From positions 1-51,070 of the forward strand of contig VGGR01000010.1 in assembly GCA_016868585.1 (NCBI GenBank): 51,070 bases of DNA, written 5' to 3'. This DNA is from Bacteroidota bacterium. GTDB lineage: Bacteria > Bacteroidota > Bacteroidia > Chitinophagales > Chitinophagaceae. The position numbers and the translations under genes were made by a program. This document shows positions 1 through 8,579 of the stretch, piece by piece (within the stretch, counting starts at the first letter, position 1; each line of letters opens with the position of its first letter). The notes beneath the pieces are model-generated. The model did not search any database, was not told the origin of the DNA, and worked only from the letters and a program-made list of their open reading frames with translations.

Positions 1-1
1 G

Positions 2-73
2 TAGCCCCGACGAGAATCGAACTCATATCAAGCGTTTAGGAAACGCTCGTTTTATCCATTAAACTACAGGGCC
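2..73 (-). tRNA. tRNA-Arg (anticodon CCU)
   Basis: Read on the minus strand, this folds as a complete cloverleaf: a 7-bp acceptor stem with G-U pairs at the outer pair and at position 6, an 8-nt D loop, a 5-bp anticodon stem AGCGT/ACGCT around the loop TTCCTAA, and a T arm with TTCGATT in the loop. The loop gives anticodon CCU, which reads the Arg codon AGG. The discriminator base falls at position 2, so the 3' CCA, if encoded, would lie outside the window. Confidence 0.93.
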
Positions 74-128
74 ATATTTGATAAACTTCGGTTATTGTTT
101 AACCAAACTGAGTGGTGCACGGTTACAA

Positions 129-152
129 TCACTGCTCACTTCACTGCTCAGT
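129..152. repeat. Two-copy 12-bp tandem repeat inside a short inverted repeat
   Basis: The units TCACTGCTCACT and TCACTGCTCAGT follow each other directly and differ at one base. They overlap the right arm of an imperfect inverted repeat, CCAAACTGAG at 103-112 and CTCAGTTGGG at 147-156, with 9 of 10 bases complementary. This is the only structure I see between the two tRNA sequences. The whole 74-332 stretch has no convincing coding region. The repeat may be debris from the event that destroyed the neighbouring tRNA, but its function is unknown. Confidence 0.6.
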
Positions 153-217
153 TGGGAATATAAAAATCTGTAAACCATTGGTATTGTTGAGGTTAATCAT
201 TCAAAGAACTTGATTCT

Positions 218-255
218 TTAAGAACCCGATATTCTATCCATTGAACTACGGGACC
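218..255 (-). pseudogene. tRNA 5'-half remnant
   Basis: On the minus strand these 38 nt match tRNA positions 1-38: acceptor strand GGTCCCG, a D arm GTTC/GAAT with an 8-nt loop, the 5' anticodon stem TCGGG, and the loop TTCTTAA. By position the anticodon would be CUU. The next bases, AGAAT, do not pair with TCGGG, and no T arm (TTCGA) or 3' acceptor strand occurs in the next 140 nt, so this cannot fold as a tRNA. It resembles the intact tRNA-Arg at 2-73 in the D arm. It may be a broken tRNA gene or an integration scar. A split or intron-containing tRNA is unlikely because the 3' half is absent. Confidence 0.7.
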
Positions 256-332
256 GATAATCCAGCACAGCGGCTGTTTATCAAAGGGGTCAAAGATAAC
301 ACCAAAAACCACCTTAAATTGTATAGCAAAGG

Positions 333-914
333 ATGATACACCAGGAAGAATTGGCATTAATTGAGCAGCTTAAACAGGGGGATGAGACAGCTTTCCGAAC
401 ACTCGTAGAGCAATATCAGGACCTTGTGTATAATACGGCTTTGGGGATTGTACAAAACGAGTCCGATGCCGAAGATGTGGCCCAAGAGGTTTTTATTCAG
501 GTATATCGATCCATTGGAAGCTTCAAATCGGTAGCTAAACTTTCCACCTGGATCTATCGGATTACCACCACACGCTCATTGGACTTGCTGAGAGCCCGGA
601 AAAGTAAAAAACGATTTGGATTGTTAAAAAGATTGTGGGAAACAGAACAGGAAAGCCCAGTTGAAAATATCTCCGACTTTAATCACCCGGGGGTGTCCTT
701 GGAGCGTAAGGAGGAGGCTGCACAACTTATGGCTGCCATTGCTCAACTTTCTAAAAATCAGAAAGTTGCTTTTGTGCTTCACAAATTGGAAGGGCTTTCT
801 TATTTGGATATTGCGGAGGTTATGAGAATCTCCCTCCCGGCTGTTGAATCGTTAATTCATCGGGCTCGGTTAAATCTTCGAAAAATTTTAGCAAAAAAGA
901 TAGCTGCACCCTAA
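333..914 (+). CDS. ECF-subfamily RNA polymerase sigma factor
   Basis: This 193-residue protein has the size and two-domain layout of an extracytoplasmic-function sigma factor. Region 2 (about residues 22-95) contains SDAEDVAQEVFIQVYRSI and the STWIYRI stretch that binds the -10 element and core polymerase. Region 4 (about 135-185) contains the helix-turn-helix GLSYLDIAEVMRISLPAVES and ends with IHRARLNLRKIL. The start is an ATG preceded by AAAGG. The next gene encodes a single-pass membrane protein and the one after it a CpxP-like protein, which suggests a sigma/anti-sigma envelope-stress module. The signal is unknown. Confidence 0.95.
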   Translation: MIHQEELALIEQLKQGDETAFRTLVEQYQDLVYNTALGIVQNESDAEDVAQEVFIQVYRSIGSFKSVAKLSTWIYRITTTRSLDLLRARKSKKRFGLLKRLWETEQESPVENISDFNHPGVSLERKEEAAQLMAAIAQLSKNQKVAFVLHKLEGLSYLDIAEVMRISLPAVESLIHRARLNLRKILAKKIAAP

Positions 915-956
915 TCGAGAAAGTTTTATTTTGATAAAACGTCAAATCTCTGTTTT

Positions 957-1295
957 ATGAAACAAGGCGTAACAAACCAGATTGAAAAGATACTTGGCAG
1001 TCTTGATCAGGTAAATCGGGCTACCCTACCCCCTTATTTCTATTCCCGTTTAAGAACCAGAATGGAAGCGGGCAAACAACCTTCTCCAGAAGGGTTTACG
1101 CTGCGACCGGCTTTCGCTATTCTGGTGTTATCAGTTATGTTGGCAATAAACATATACCTCCTTGTAAATCAATCGGGCACTCATGAACCAAAATGGACTG
1201 AATTGAACGATCAGTCTCAATGGGAAAAGGAATACGTTCTACAAGAATCCACTCCCTATCAGGAAATTTCTTATGAATGGGACCTTGCTAAATAA
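957..1295 (+). CDS. Small single-pass membrane protein, possible anti-sigma factor
   Basis: This 112-residue protein has a soluble, mostly helical N-terminal part (about residues 1-48), one hydrophobic segment at about 50-70 (FAILVLSVMLAINIYLLV), and a short, acidic, non-cytoplasmic tail. It lies 42 bp after the sigma-factor gene and 6 bp before the CpxP-like gene, so co-transcription is likely. Position, size and topology fit an anti-sigma factor that holds the upstream ECF sigma factor at the membrane. There is no zinc-binding HxxxCxxC motif and I recognise no named family, so this role rests on context. Confidence 0.6.
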   Translation: MKQGVTNQIEKILGSLDQVNRATLPPYFYSRLRTRMEAGKQPSPEGFTLRPAFAILVLSVMLAINIYLLVNQSGTHEPKWTELNDQSQWEKEYVLQESTPYQEISYEWDLAK

Positions 1296-1301
1296 ATAGC
1301 T

Positions 1302-1775
1302 ATGCACACAAGTTCTTCCCGCTTTTTGACCACTGCCGTAATCTTGTTGTTGTTAATCAATACAGGGTTGGTTATATATTTAGTGTTAGATAGGAACAGA
1401 TCGCACCGATCTTATAATCGTGAAAGGCCGGATATCTCTGCCTTATTTGCCAAAGAGATGGATCTTTCTGTAGCGCAGGCGCAGCAACATCGAATATTAC
1501 ACGAGGCGCATTTTAAGCGCGTAGGGGTGCTCTATGATTCAATTCGTTTGGTCAAAATAGCCCTGTTTACCACGGCCACTTTAAGTACTGCAGATTCCTT
1601 ACTGTTGCTAAGCAATCAAAAAATCAATAATTGGCATGTTGCTATTAATGCACAAACAGTTAGTCATATGCAAAAAGTCAAGGATATGCTAACTGATGAA
1701 CAAAAAAAGAAATATGACCAGTTTATTATTAAAATGATGCAACGGGGTCATCGTGATTCGAACAGAGGGCATTAG
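1302..1775 (+). CDS. Spy/CpxP-like periplasmic chaperone or stress sensor
   Basis: This 157-residue protein has an N-terminal hydrophobic signal or anchor (about residues 9-29) and then an all-helical, basic, glutamine-rich domain. The stretches ALFAKEMDLSVAQAQQHRIL and MLTDEQKKKYDQFI resemble the LTxxQ-type segments of the Spy/CpxP/CnrX group, which are periplasmic helical-hairpin chaperones or metal sensors. In many ECF loci such a protein is the sensor for the anti-sigma factor, and the order here (sigma, membrane protein, CpxP-like) fits that. The His-rich tail (HRDSNRGH) is notable but too short to call metal binding. Its last 4 bp overlap the convergent acyl-CoA synthetase gene. Confidence 0.7.
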   Translation: MHTSSSRFLTTAVILLLLINTGLVIYLVLDRNRSHRSYNRERPDISALFAKEMDLSVAQAQQHRILHEAHFKRVGVLYDSIRLVKIALFTTATLSTADSLLLLSNQKINNWHVAINAQTVSHMQKVKDMLTDEQKKKYDQFIIKMMQRGHRDSNRGH

Positions 1776-3553
1776 GCATAAATCTGTTCAATCGATTCTT
1801 TATATTTTTCTAAGATCACTTTTCGCTTTAAGGAAAGCTTTGGTGTTAGTTCTCCGCTGTCCACTCCCCAGTCGTTGGGTAGTAATGCAAATTTTTTCAC
1901 TTGCTCCACCGGATTAAAAAATTTATTAAAGCTCTCTACCAGTTCCTGGTAGTGTTCGATTACGCGAGGATGTTTACAGAGTGCAGCCGGATTGGTTTCT
2001 GTAATTTTTTGCTGACGACACCAGTCAAGTAAATTAGGGAAGGAGGGTACAATTAGTGCGCTTACAAATCTTCGGTCAGCTCCAATCACCATCATTTGCT
2101 CGATAAAGATTGATTCCTTCAACCGGCTTTCAATGGGAAGGGGAGCCACGTATTTTCCGCTGCTGGTTTTAAAAAGTTCTTTTTTACGATCTGTTATTTT
2201 CAAGTGTCCTCTTCCAGAGAAAGTGCCAATATCACCTGTCATAAACCAGTCTCCTTGCATAACCTCCGCGGTCAGGTCGGGGCGCTTATAATAACCCATC
2301 ATGATATTTGGCCCTTTGCAAAGGATCTCACCGTCCTCTGCTATTTTTACTTCTACTCCCTCAATAAATGGCCCCACCGATCCAAACTCACGCCCATCTT
2401 CATCAAATCGATTTACGCTGATCACAGGCGAAGTTTCAGTTAGTCCGTACCCTTCCATAATTACAATGCGTGCCGCGGTAAAAATTCGGATCAATCGTAC
2501 CTGACAGGCAGCTCCTCCACTGATAATGGCTTTTACATTGCCACCAAGCGCCTCTCTCCATTTGCTAAAAATCAATTTATTGGCCAGGGCCAGCTGAAAT
2601 TGATAAATGGAACTGAGACTGGTATTGATCTCAAATTTCTCGGCCAGGGAATGTGCCCAAAAGAAAAGTTTACGCTTAGTTCCGGTTAGCTCATTCCCCT
2701 TCAGCATGATCTTATCATATACTTTTTCCAATAAGCGGGGAACGGTTGTAAACAAATGTGGTTTAACTTCTTTTAGGTTGTCTCCGATGGTATCCATACT
2801 TTCTGCATAGTAGATAGCAATTCCCTTATAGAGGTATAGATAAGTAACCATGCGTTCTAAAATATGATTGAGCGGTAGGAAACTAAGCGCTCGCATATTT
2901 TCTCCCGGAGGAAAGCAGGGTAAGGAAGACTTTACATTGGTCATTACATTTCTATGGGAGAGCATCACTCCTTTGGGAGTACCTGTGGTTCCGGATGTGT
3001 AAATAATGGTTGCCAAATCCTCTCCGCCAATTTTTGCGCTGATAGCAGGAATTGACTCTATAAGTGAAGGGGTAGCTGCTTGTAGCAACTCCTTCCAATG
3101 TGTGGCATTGGCTACATGTTCAAAGGTGTAAATGAATTTTAGATGCGGTAATCGATCTTTAAGGCTTATTACTTTTAAATAAAGGCCCTGATCATTTACA
3201 AAAGCAACTTTTGCCTGCGCATCATTCAATACAAATTCAAGTTCGTTTACATTTATGGTAGGATAGAGCGGTGTAAGGATAGCGCCAATTTGTTGTACTG
3301 CCAGATCCAACATGATCCACTCCGGCCGATTTTTAGAAAGAATGGCTACTTTATCCCTCCTCTCCGGACTCATATCTCCACAGCCCACCCCAACGGAAAG
3401 TAAACCGGCACTCAGTTTATTCACTGTTTCTATTACGGTGGTTGTGCTATATTTTTTCCACTGACCTCCCTCTTTGGCAGCCAGCATATCCTCCAATGGA
3501 TTTTCTTTTACATTAATGGCAAGACAGTCAAATAGACGGGTAGCTTGACGCAT
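1772..3553 (-). CDS. Long-chain acyl-CoA synthetase (AMP-forming)
   Basis: This 593-residue ANL-superfamily enzyme activates fatty acids to acyl-CoA through acyl-AMP. The P-loop YTSGTTGTPKGVMLSH lies near residue 184, the A5 motif GYGLTETSPV near 370, and the hinge/A8 region with GDIGTFSGRGHLKITDRKKE follows. The SSGKYVAP stretch belongs to the C-terminal subdomain. Length and motifs match the bacterial long-chain ligases often labelled FadD15-like. It follows the TPR gene by 39 bp on the same strand. There is no signal peptide, so it should be cytoplasmic or membrane-peripheral. Chain-length preference cannot be read from the sequence. Confidence 0.92.
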   Translation of the reverse strand: MRQATRLFDCLAINVKENPLEDMLAAKEGGQWKKYSTTTVIETVNKLSAGLLSVGVGCGDMSPERRDKVAILSKNRPEWIMLDLAVQQIGAILTPLYPTINVNELEFVLNDAQAKVAFVNDQGLYLKVISLKDRLPHLKFIYTFEHVANATHWKELLQAATPSLIESIPAISAKIGGEDLATIIYTSGTTGTPKGVMLSHRNVMTNVKSSLPCFPPGENMRALSFLPLNHILERMVTYLYLYKGIAIYYAESMDTIGDNLKEVKPHLFTTVPRLLEKVYDKIMLKGNELTGTKRKLFFWAHSLAEKFEINTSLSSIYQFQLALANKLIFSKWREALGGNVKAIISGGAACQVRLIRIFTAARIVIMEGYGLTETSPVISVNRFDEDGREFGSVGPFIEGVEVKIAEDGEILCKGPNIMMGYYKRPDLTAEVMQGDWFMTGDIGTFSGRGHLKITDRKKELFKTSSGKYVAPLPIESRLKESIFIEQMMVIGADRRFVSALIVPSFPNLLDWCRQQKITETNPAALCKHPRVIEHYQELVESFNKFFNPVEQVKKFALLPNDWGVDSGELTPKLSLKRKVILEKYKESIEQIYA

Positions 3554-3592
3554 AGCAAATCGTTGAACTGCTAATATATTAAATTATCCGAC

Positions 3593-4600
3593 TCAACGAT
3601 TTCTGTAGTATTGTCCGACTGGAATTTTAAATACACGGTTGAATAAAAACGCTCGGAGGTGTGTATATGTAGCCGCATGCTGTAAAGACCATTGTGCAAA
3701 TCCTTCCGGGTCAATGCCATCAGCAAAAAGCCACTGATCATAGGCTTCAAAAAGTCCGGATTGCAATAATTGTCGCTGGTGTTCAAAAAGTTTAAATGGA
3801 TAAGCCGATCCGTTTTTAGTAAACCAGTCTAACACAAATCGTGTTCTTATCATAGTTAAGGTTTCCCGGTTTAACCCTTGTCGAGAAGGTCCGGATGCGT
3901 TATCAAGCAGCTGAAATACTTGTTGTGTGAATGCGCCGGTTTTTTCCCCGGGCCTGTAAGTTTGCTTAGAGAGCAGTTGTTGATACTGTTCAAAAAGAAT
4001 TTTTTTCATGTTGCGCGCACGATCACTACGGCTCTCCATGTTGATATAAATCTCTGCATATAACAAGGCCCAGATGGGTTCATTATTTTTTGAATAATGC
4101 AAGGCCGCATTATAGTAGTTGCCTGCATAGGATGGATCCGCTTGAATACCCGATTCCCAACAAACAATAGCTCTTCCGTCTTTATTGGAGGAGCGGAGTT
4201 CGCCCCATTCACTATATAAGGGGCCACTGGCCGGAAACTTCTTGATGCCTTTTTGATATAATTGCTCACACTCTTTTACTTCTTCTAATGCTTTGAACAC
4301 ATTACCTGCCAATTGAAAACAAACCACATCGGCATCCGTGCGTTGTGTGAGTGCTAGTGCCAATTCTTTTGCACTGGCGTAGTCGCGTTGCAAGGTTAAA
4401 GAAAGAACAAGGTCTTTCTCCAACTCTAGTGCCTTGGGAAAATCTCTAAGCCCCTGACGAAGTACAATCACTGCATTGGCGTGATCGCTTCTGTTGTTAA
4501 AGTCGCGAGCGGCTTGTTGTAATTGTTTGATAGAAGATTGTGATAAACCAACCAGGCTGATCATGCCTGACAGCAAGAGCAAATAAATCTGCTTGATCAT
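3593..4600 (-). CDS. Secreted tetratricopeptide-repeat protein
   Basis: The 335-residue product starts with a signal peptide (IYLLLLSGMISLVGLSQ, cleavage near residue 20). TPR-like helical pairs follow over about residues 25-200, for example NAVIVLRQGLRDFPKALELE and LYQKGIKKFPASGPLYSEWG, which repeat with the usual spacing of large and small residues. The C-terminal 130 residues are less repetitive (YDQWLFADGIDPEGFAQW) and unassigned. TPRs mediate protein-protein contacts, so this is probably a periplasmic scaffold. It lies 12 bp after the DUF1015 gene on the same strand, which suggests one transcript. No specific partner can be named. Confidence 0.8.
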   Translation of the reverse strand: MIKQIYLLLLSGMISLVGLSQSSIKQLQQAARDFNNRSDHANAVIVLRQGLRDFPKALELEKDLVLSLTLQRDYASAKELALALTQRTDADVVCFQLAGNVFKALEEVKECEQLYQKGIKKFPASGPLYSEWGELRSSNKDGRAIVCWESGIQADPSYAGNYYNAALHYSKNNEPIWALLYAEIYINMESRSDRARNMKKILFEQYQQLLSKQTYRPGEKTGAFTQQVFQLLDNASGPSRQGLNRETLTMIRTRFVLDWFTKNGSAYPFKLFEHQRQLLQSGLFEAYDQWLFADGIDPEGFAQWSLQHAATYTHLRAFLFNRVFKIPVGQYYRNR

Positions 4601-4612
4601 ACCGGGTATTAC

Positions 4613-5833
4613 TTAAATCAAGTGTGTTAATAATCCATCACGCAATTTTGGTTCAAACCAAGTGCTTTTGGGGGGCATCACATTTCCACTATCGGCAATG
4701 GCAAATAATTGTTCGATGCTTACAGGATAAAAACTAAAAGCAATTTTCATCTCTCCGCTGTCCACTCTTTTTTCCAACTCGCTTAACCCCCGAATGCCCC
4801 CTACAAAATCAATGCGTTTATCTGTTCGTTGATCTTCAATATCCAGGTGCTTCTCTAAGATCAGCTTAGTGAAAATGGTTATGTCCAATACGCCAATGGG
4901 ATCTGTTCCATAGGTGCCTTCCTTTGCTTCAAGTTGATACCACTTCCCTTCGAGATACATACCAAGCTGATGTAAATGTGTTGGGCTAACGGCCACGGCC
5001 GAGGGCGATATGATAAAATCTTTTTTTAGGATTGCCAGTAAAGAATCAACGCTATGTCCATTCAGCTCCTTGATTACACGGTTGTAATCCAAAATGGCTA
5101 ATTGACTGGCCGGAAAAATAGTGGTTAGAAAAAATCGGGCGTTCTGACTATCTGGAAATGCCGTTGCTGCTTTGGCCGCAGAAGCAGCCCGATGATGTCC
5201 ATCCGCAATATAAGTGCAAGGAACCTGCTCCGCAAAGATTGTGGTCATTCGCTGAACTGTATCCGGATCGTTCACGCGCCAAATGGTGTGTTGAATACCA
5301 TCGCCAGCCGTAAAATCAAAAAGCGGGGCATGTGAACTACGCCAATCTTCAATGCATTGGTGCATGGCCTCTACATCACGGTACGCTAAAAAAACATTTC
5401 CGGTTTGCGCACCAATCGTACACATATGGTCAATGCGATCTTTTTCTTTTTCAGGACGGGTAAACTCGTGTTTTTTAATTAAATCATTTTCATAATCGTC
5501 CACGGAAGAAACACAAACTAATCCCGTTTGACTGCGCCCCTTCATCACTAATGTATAGATGTAATAGCAAGCATTTTCCTCTTCTAGCAATATGCCTTCA
5601 TGCCGCAGGCGAGTTAAATTCTCCAATGCTTTATCATAAACTGCCTGACTATGGGTATCTATCGAAGGGTCCAGATTAATTTCTGATTTGGTCACTTGTA
5701 AAAAAGAAAGACCATTTCCCTTGGCTTCCACTCTTGCTTCTTCGCTATTTAAAACATCATAAGGCCTGGATGCAACTGCAGCTGCATGAATGGGCAAGGG
5801 GCGTAGTGCTTTGAAGGGTTGGATAACAGACAT
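4613..5833 (-). CDS. DUF1015 family protein
   Basis: This 406-residue protein belongs to the DUF1015 family (PF06245). It opens with IQPFKALRPLP, the usual start of the family, and carries the characteristic YIADGHHRAASAA segment near residue 209 and GGIRGLSELEKRVDSGE later. I chose the ATG at 5833 because it starts exactly at this conserved N-terminus, has AAAGG just upstream, and lies one base past the serC stop. A longer reading frame would run back into serC. The biochemical role of DUF1015 is not established. Its recurrent pairing with serine-biosynthesis genes, seen again here, suggests a link to serine or phosphoserine metabolism. Confidence 0.88.
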   Translation of the reverse strand: MSVIQPFKALRPLPIHAAAVASRPYDVLNSEEARVEAKGNGLSFLQVTKSEINLDPSIDTHSQAVYDKALENLTRLRHEGILLEEENACYYIYTLVMKGRSQTGLVCVSSVDDYENDLIKKHEFTRPEKEKDRIDHMCTIGAQTGNVFLAYRDVEAMHQCIEDWRSSHAPLFDFTAGDGIQHTIWRVNDPDTVQRMTTIFAEQVPCTYIADGHHRAASAAKAATAFPDSQNARFFLTTIFPASQLAILDYNRVIKELNGHSVDSLLAILKKDFIISPSAVAVSPTHLHQLGMYLEGKWYQLEAKEGTYGTDPIGVLDITIFTKLILEKHLDIEDQRTDKRIDFVGGIRGLSELEKRVDSGEMKIAFSFYPVSIEQLFAIADSGNVMPPKSTWFEPKLRDGLLTHLI

Positions 5834-5834
5834 A

Positions 5835-6908
5835 TTAGCCTTTTTTAGTTGAGAAGGCGTGCATGAACGATGTAATCGCCTGAACCGATTCAATGGGTAA
5901 TGCGTTATAAAGAGAAACCCGGAAGCCTCCTACACTGCGGTGTCCTTTTATTCCCACCATGCCTTCTTGTTCTGCTGCTGTCAAAAATTCTTTTTCCAAT
6001 TTTGGCTCTTGCAGTAAGAACACCGCATTCATCATACTTCGATCTTCCTTGGCAACCCGCCCTTGAAACAGCGGCAACGCATCCAATGTGTCGTAAAATA
6101 ATTTAGCCTTTGCCTTATTTTTCTGTTCCATAACAGCTATACCGCCCTGGGCCTTTAACCAGCGAAGGGTAAGCAGCACGACATACACGGCAAACACCGG
6201 TGGGGTGTTAAGCATGCTTGCTTCCTGAATATGTAAGCGATAATCCATAAAGGCAGGGATAGGACTACCAATTTTACCAAGACAATTTTTATTGACTACT
6301 ACTAGCGACACACCGGCAGGCCCCATATTTTTTTGTGCACCTGCATAGATCACATCAAATTGATTGAAGTCAAGTACGCGGCTCATAATATCACTACTCA
6401 TGTCTGCCACCAAAGGCATTCCAATAGTAGTGGGAAACTGGTGCCACTGCGTGCCAGCGGTGGTTTCATTAGTAGTCAAATGCAGGTAGGTGCCTGATGG
6501 ATTCAGGTCCAGTTTCTTTGGAATGGTAGTATGTCCGGTGTGTAAGGACGAACCGGCAACGTGAACATCCCCAAATAAACGAGCTTCCTTTATTGCTTTT
6601 TCAGACCAGGTTCCTGTTTCGGTGTAATTGGCAACTTGATTAGCGCCTAATAAATTCATGGGCACTTGTACAAATTGAAGCGTTGCCCCACCATGAAGAA
6701 AAAGAACCTCATGCGCATCGTCAAGCTGCATCAACTCTCGCACCAATGCTCTTGCTTCTTCCATCACGGAAATAAATAGTGGAGTTCGGTGACCAATTTC
6801 TAAAATAGAAAGACCCGATCCATTGAAATCCAGTAGAGCGTTGCTTGCCTCCGATAAAACTGTTTTAGGAAGAATGGAAGGGCCTGCGTTAAAATTATGG
6901 AGCGTCAT
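5835..6908 (-). CDS. serC: Phosphoserine aminotransferase
   Basis: This is a 357-residue PLP enzyme of class V fold that converts 3-phosphohydroxypyruvate and glutamate to phosphoserine. It begins NFNAGPSILPKTVLSEA, the standard SerC start. It has the GGATLQF phosphate/PLP-binding loop, and the Schiff-base lysine in YAGAQKNMGPAGV near residue 193. HRSVGGFRVSLYNA near the C-terminus carries the substrate-phosphate arginines. The ATG at 6908 is preferred because it immediately precedes the conserved N-terminus, and it overlaps the upstream gene's end by 14 bp. The DUF1015 gene follows after one base. No serA is in the window. Confidence 0.96.
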   Translation of the reverse strand: MTLHNFNAGPSILPKTVLSEASNALLDFNGSGLSILEIGHRTPLFISVMEEARALVRELMQLDDAHEVLFLHGGATLQFVQVPMNLLGANQVANYTETGTWSEKAIKEARLFGDVHVAGSSLHTGHTTIPKKLDLNPSGTYLHLTTNETTAGTQWHQFPTTIGMPLVADMSSDIMSRVLDFNQFDVIYAGAQKNMGPAGVSLVVVNKNCLGKIGSPIPAFMDYRLHIQEASMLNTPPVFAVYVVLLTLRWLKAQGGIAVMEQKNKAKAKLFYDTLDALPLFQGRVAKEDRSMMNAVFLLQEPKLEKEFLTAAEQEGMVGIKGHRSVGGFRVSLYNALPIESVQAITSFMHAFSTKKG

Positions 6909-7869
6909 CGGGGCAAATGTAAGCCAACCTGTCCTTGTTCCATCCTTGTTGCAGTAGTTCAAAAGCAGCCATTTCCTCCGACGTAAATTGTTGTTGTGTT
7001 AACAGCTCCAATGAAGGTTGTCCGGCCTGCACCCAGGCGGTGATCCAAATGGAGGCAACAGCCTTAATGGATTCCTGCATTCTTCTTTCAATCATCCCAC
7101 GCAATAAACGATCATAGGCAAGAGAGTAGGCATATGCATATTGCTTGACCAGTACACCATTTCGTTCTTCAAAACTATACTGTTGAGCCAATGGAAACCT
7201 TCTCGCTAACCATTTTTCTGTTTTCAATACGGTGTCGGCAGCGGCTGCGCTTTGCAAAACTCGCTCCCAGATAAATGATAAAGGATCAGCGATCCAATTT
7301 GCTTTTCCCACCATAAAATTCCAGTTTGATTCGGCCAGTAACTCCGGAATTCTGCTCTCCCAAAAACCATGAATACCCCTTTGTCCTGTTTTTTGTCCAT
7401 TATGATTGCTGCAGGCGTGCAGGGGAACATGCGCATCTGCGATGTAATGCCCCAGCTCTGCCGATAATTTAAGGATGGAAAAAAGGTCTCTTTTAATAAA
7501 AGCGTTAATCAATCGGTAATGCATGGTTTCTATCCACCAGGGAACTATGCCGTAGCGGTTTAAACTATCTTCCCCACACTCCGCTACCGCTTGCTTCCAG
7601 CTCCTGGGTAAGGACAGGTAGGGAGCCGGACCATATTGGTCCATATCAATATAATGTCTGGGGCCTTCTTCCTTTACCAGGTATCTTCTTTTATCGGGAT
7701 CAACAGCATGTTCTTCAATAAATACCAAGTGTTTTTTGTAAAGCACCAACATTTCCGGAGGCAGGAGAAAAACGGCAATCCGATTTATTTTTTTATGGGC
7801 ATAAAACCCCCAACACCATCCGGTCAAGGGAATAAGCAGACAGGCAGGAATTAAAATCCAACGAAACAT
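6895..7869 (-). CDS. Secreted zinc-dependent phospholipase C / S1-P1 nuclease-like protein
   Basis: This 324-residue secreted protein has a signal peptide (FRWILIPACLLIPLTG). Just after it comes W-G-F-Y-A-H, the Trp1 plus His signature that ligates zinc through the mature N-terminus in phospholipase C and S1/P1 nucleases. Further zinc ligands follow in order: the H and D of HYIDMDQ, then GHYIADAHVPLHA (H-x3-D-x4-H), then HGFWE (H-x3-E). The final glutamate is as in phospholipase C, whereas S1/P1 nucleases use aspartate there. All tri-zinc ligands therefore appear intact. Whether the substrate is phospholipid or nucleic acid cannot be decided. I chose the ATG at 7869 for the signal peptide, since it also avoids overlap with the DUF502 gene. 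Confidence 0.8.
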   Translation of the reverse strand: MFRWILIPACLLIPLTGWCWGFYAHKKINRIAVFLLPPEMLVLYKKHLVFIEEHAVDPDKRRYLVKEEGPRHYIDMDQYGPAPYLSLPRSWKQAVAECGEDSLNRYGIVPWWIETMHYRLINAFIKRDLFSILKLSAELGHYIADAHVPLHACSNHNGQKTGQRGIHGFWESRIPELLAESNWNFMVGKANWIADPLSFIWERVLQSAAAADTVLKTEKWLARRFPLAQQYSFEERNGVLVKQYAYAYSLAYDRLLRGMIERRMQESIKAVASIWITAWVQAGQPSLELLTQQQFTSEEMAAFELLQQGWNKDRLAYICPDDAP

Positions 7870-7891
7870 ACACAAGGTTTTTTTGAGAAAT

Positions 7892-8497
7892 CTATACCTG
7901 CGAGGAACGCTCGGCGCCCAGATCAACAACACCCCCGGTTACTGCGTATTTCATAGCCTCTCCCGAGGAGATTTTATCTATTTTTCTAACTTTTTCTCGA
8001 GGCAGAATATATAATTGACCGGCAAAATTGTAACCCTGCGGAACATAGACAGCTACTTTATCGGTCCCCATCTCAAATTTCTCCATTTCCTCGTCAGTCA
8101 GAAATCCCACGATCCATACATCGGGCCCAAATACGTTGGCCAGGACGGCCCGATTAAACCTGGGTTTATTCCCTACAAAAGCTTCAAAAAAATCACGAGT
8201 GGAGGTATAAATTAATTTGACTCCCGGCGTTCGTTCTAGCCAATGGTTAAATAACCGGAACATGCCCCCCATTAAAAAATTAGAGCTAATCCAACCCACC
8301 AGTATTACCCCGAAAATAATTAATAGAAAACCCAGCCCTGGCTCGTTTAAATATGGTCTTAGGATATTGTCCACTTTTTCGAATAACCAGTAAATAAAAT
8401 ACCCGGTTATGGTAATGGGGGCTAGTGCTACCAGTCCATTGATAAAGTAGCCTGCCGCGCGTTTAAAGAGGTTTCGAAACGATATTCTGGATTCCAT
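7892..8497 (-). CDS. DUF502 family membrane protein
   Basis: This 201-residue protein matches the DUF502 family. It has two membrane segments at about residues 15-38 (GLVALAPITITGYFIYWLF) and 54-75 (GFLLIIFGVILVGWIS), followed by a soluble beta-rich domain with the family hallmarks PGVKLIYTSTRDFFEAF, VPQGYNFAGQLYILP and GEAMKYAVTGGVV. The function of bacterial members is unknown. Its start faces the divergent tetR gene across a 136-bp region that holds a 28-bp palindrome, so its own promoter could be affected by that regulator. Confidence 0.87.
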   Translation of the reverse strand: MESRISFRNLFKRAAGYFINGLVALAPITITGYFIYWLFEKVDNILRPYLNEPGLGFLLIIFGVILVGWISSNFLMGGMFRLFNHWLERTPGVKLIYTSTRDFFEAFVGNKPRFNRAVLANVFGPDVWIVGFLTDEEMEKFEMGTDKVAVYVPQGYNFAGQLYILPREKVRKIDKISSGEAMKYAVTGGVVDLGAERSSQV

Positions 8498-8579
8498 AGG
8501 ACATATTTGAGGCTAATTTACTATAATTCAAGCCCATGCCGCCCCCTGTTTTTAACCAAAATTCATCGGATTTTAAAAT

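Noticed and set aside
218-255. Group I intron or split tRNA interrupted in the anticodon loop
   Set aside because: No matching 3' tRNA half and no intron-sized insert exist in the following sequence to the left.
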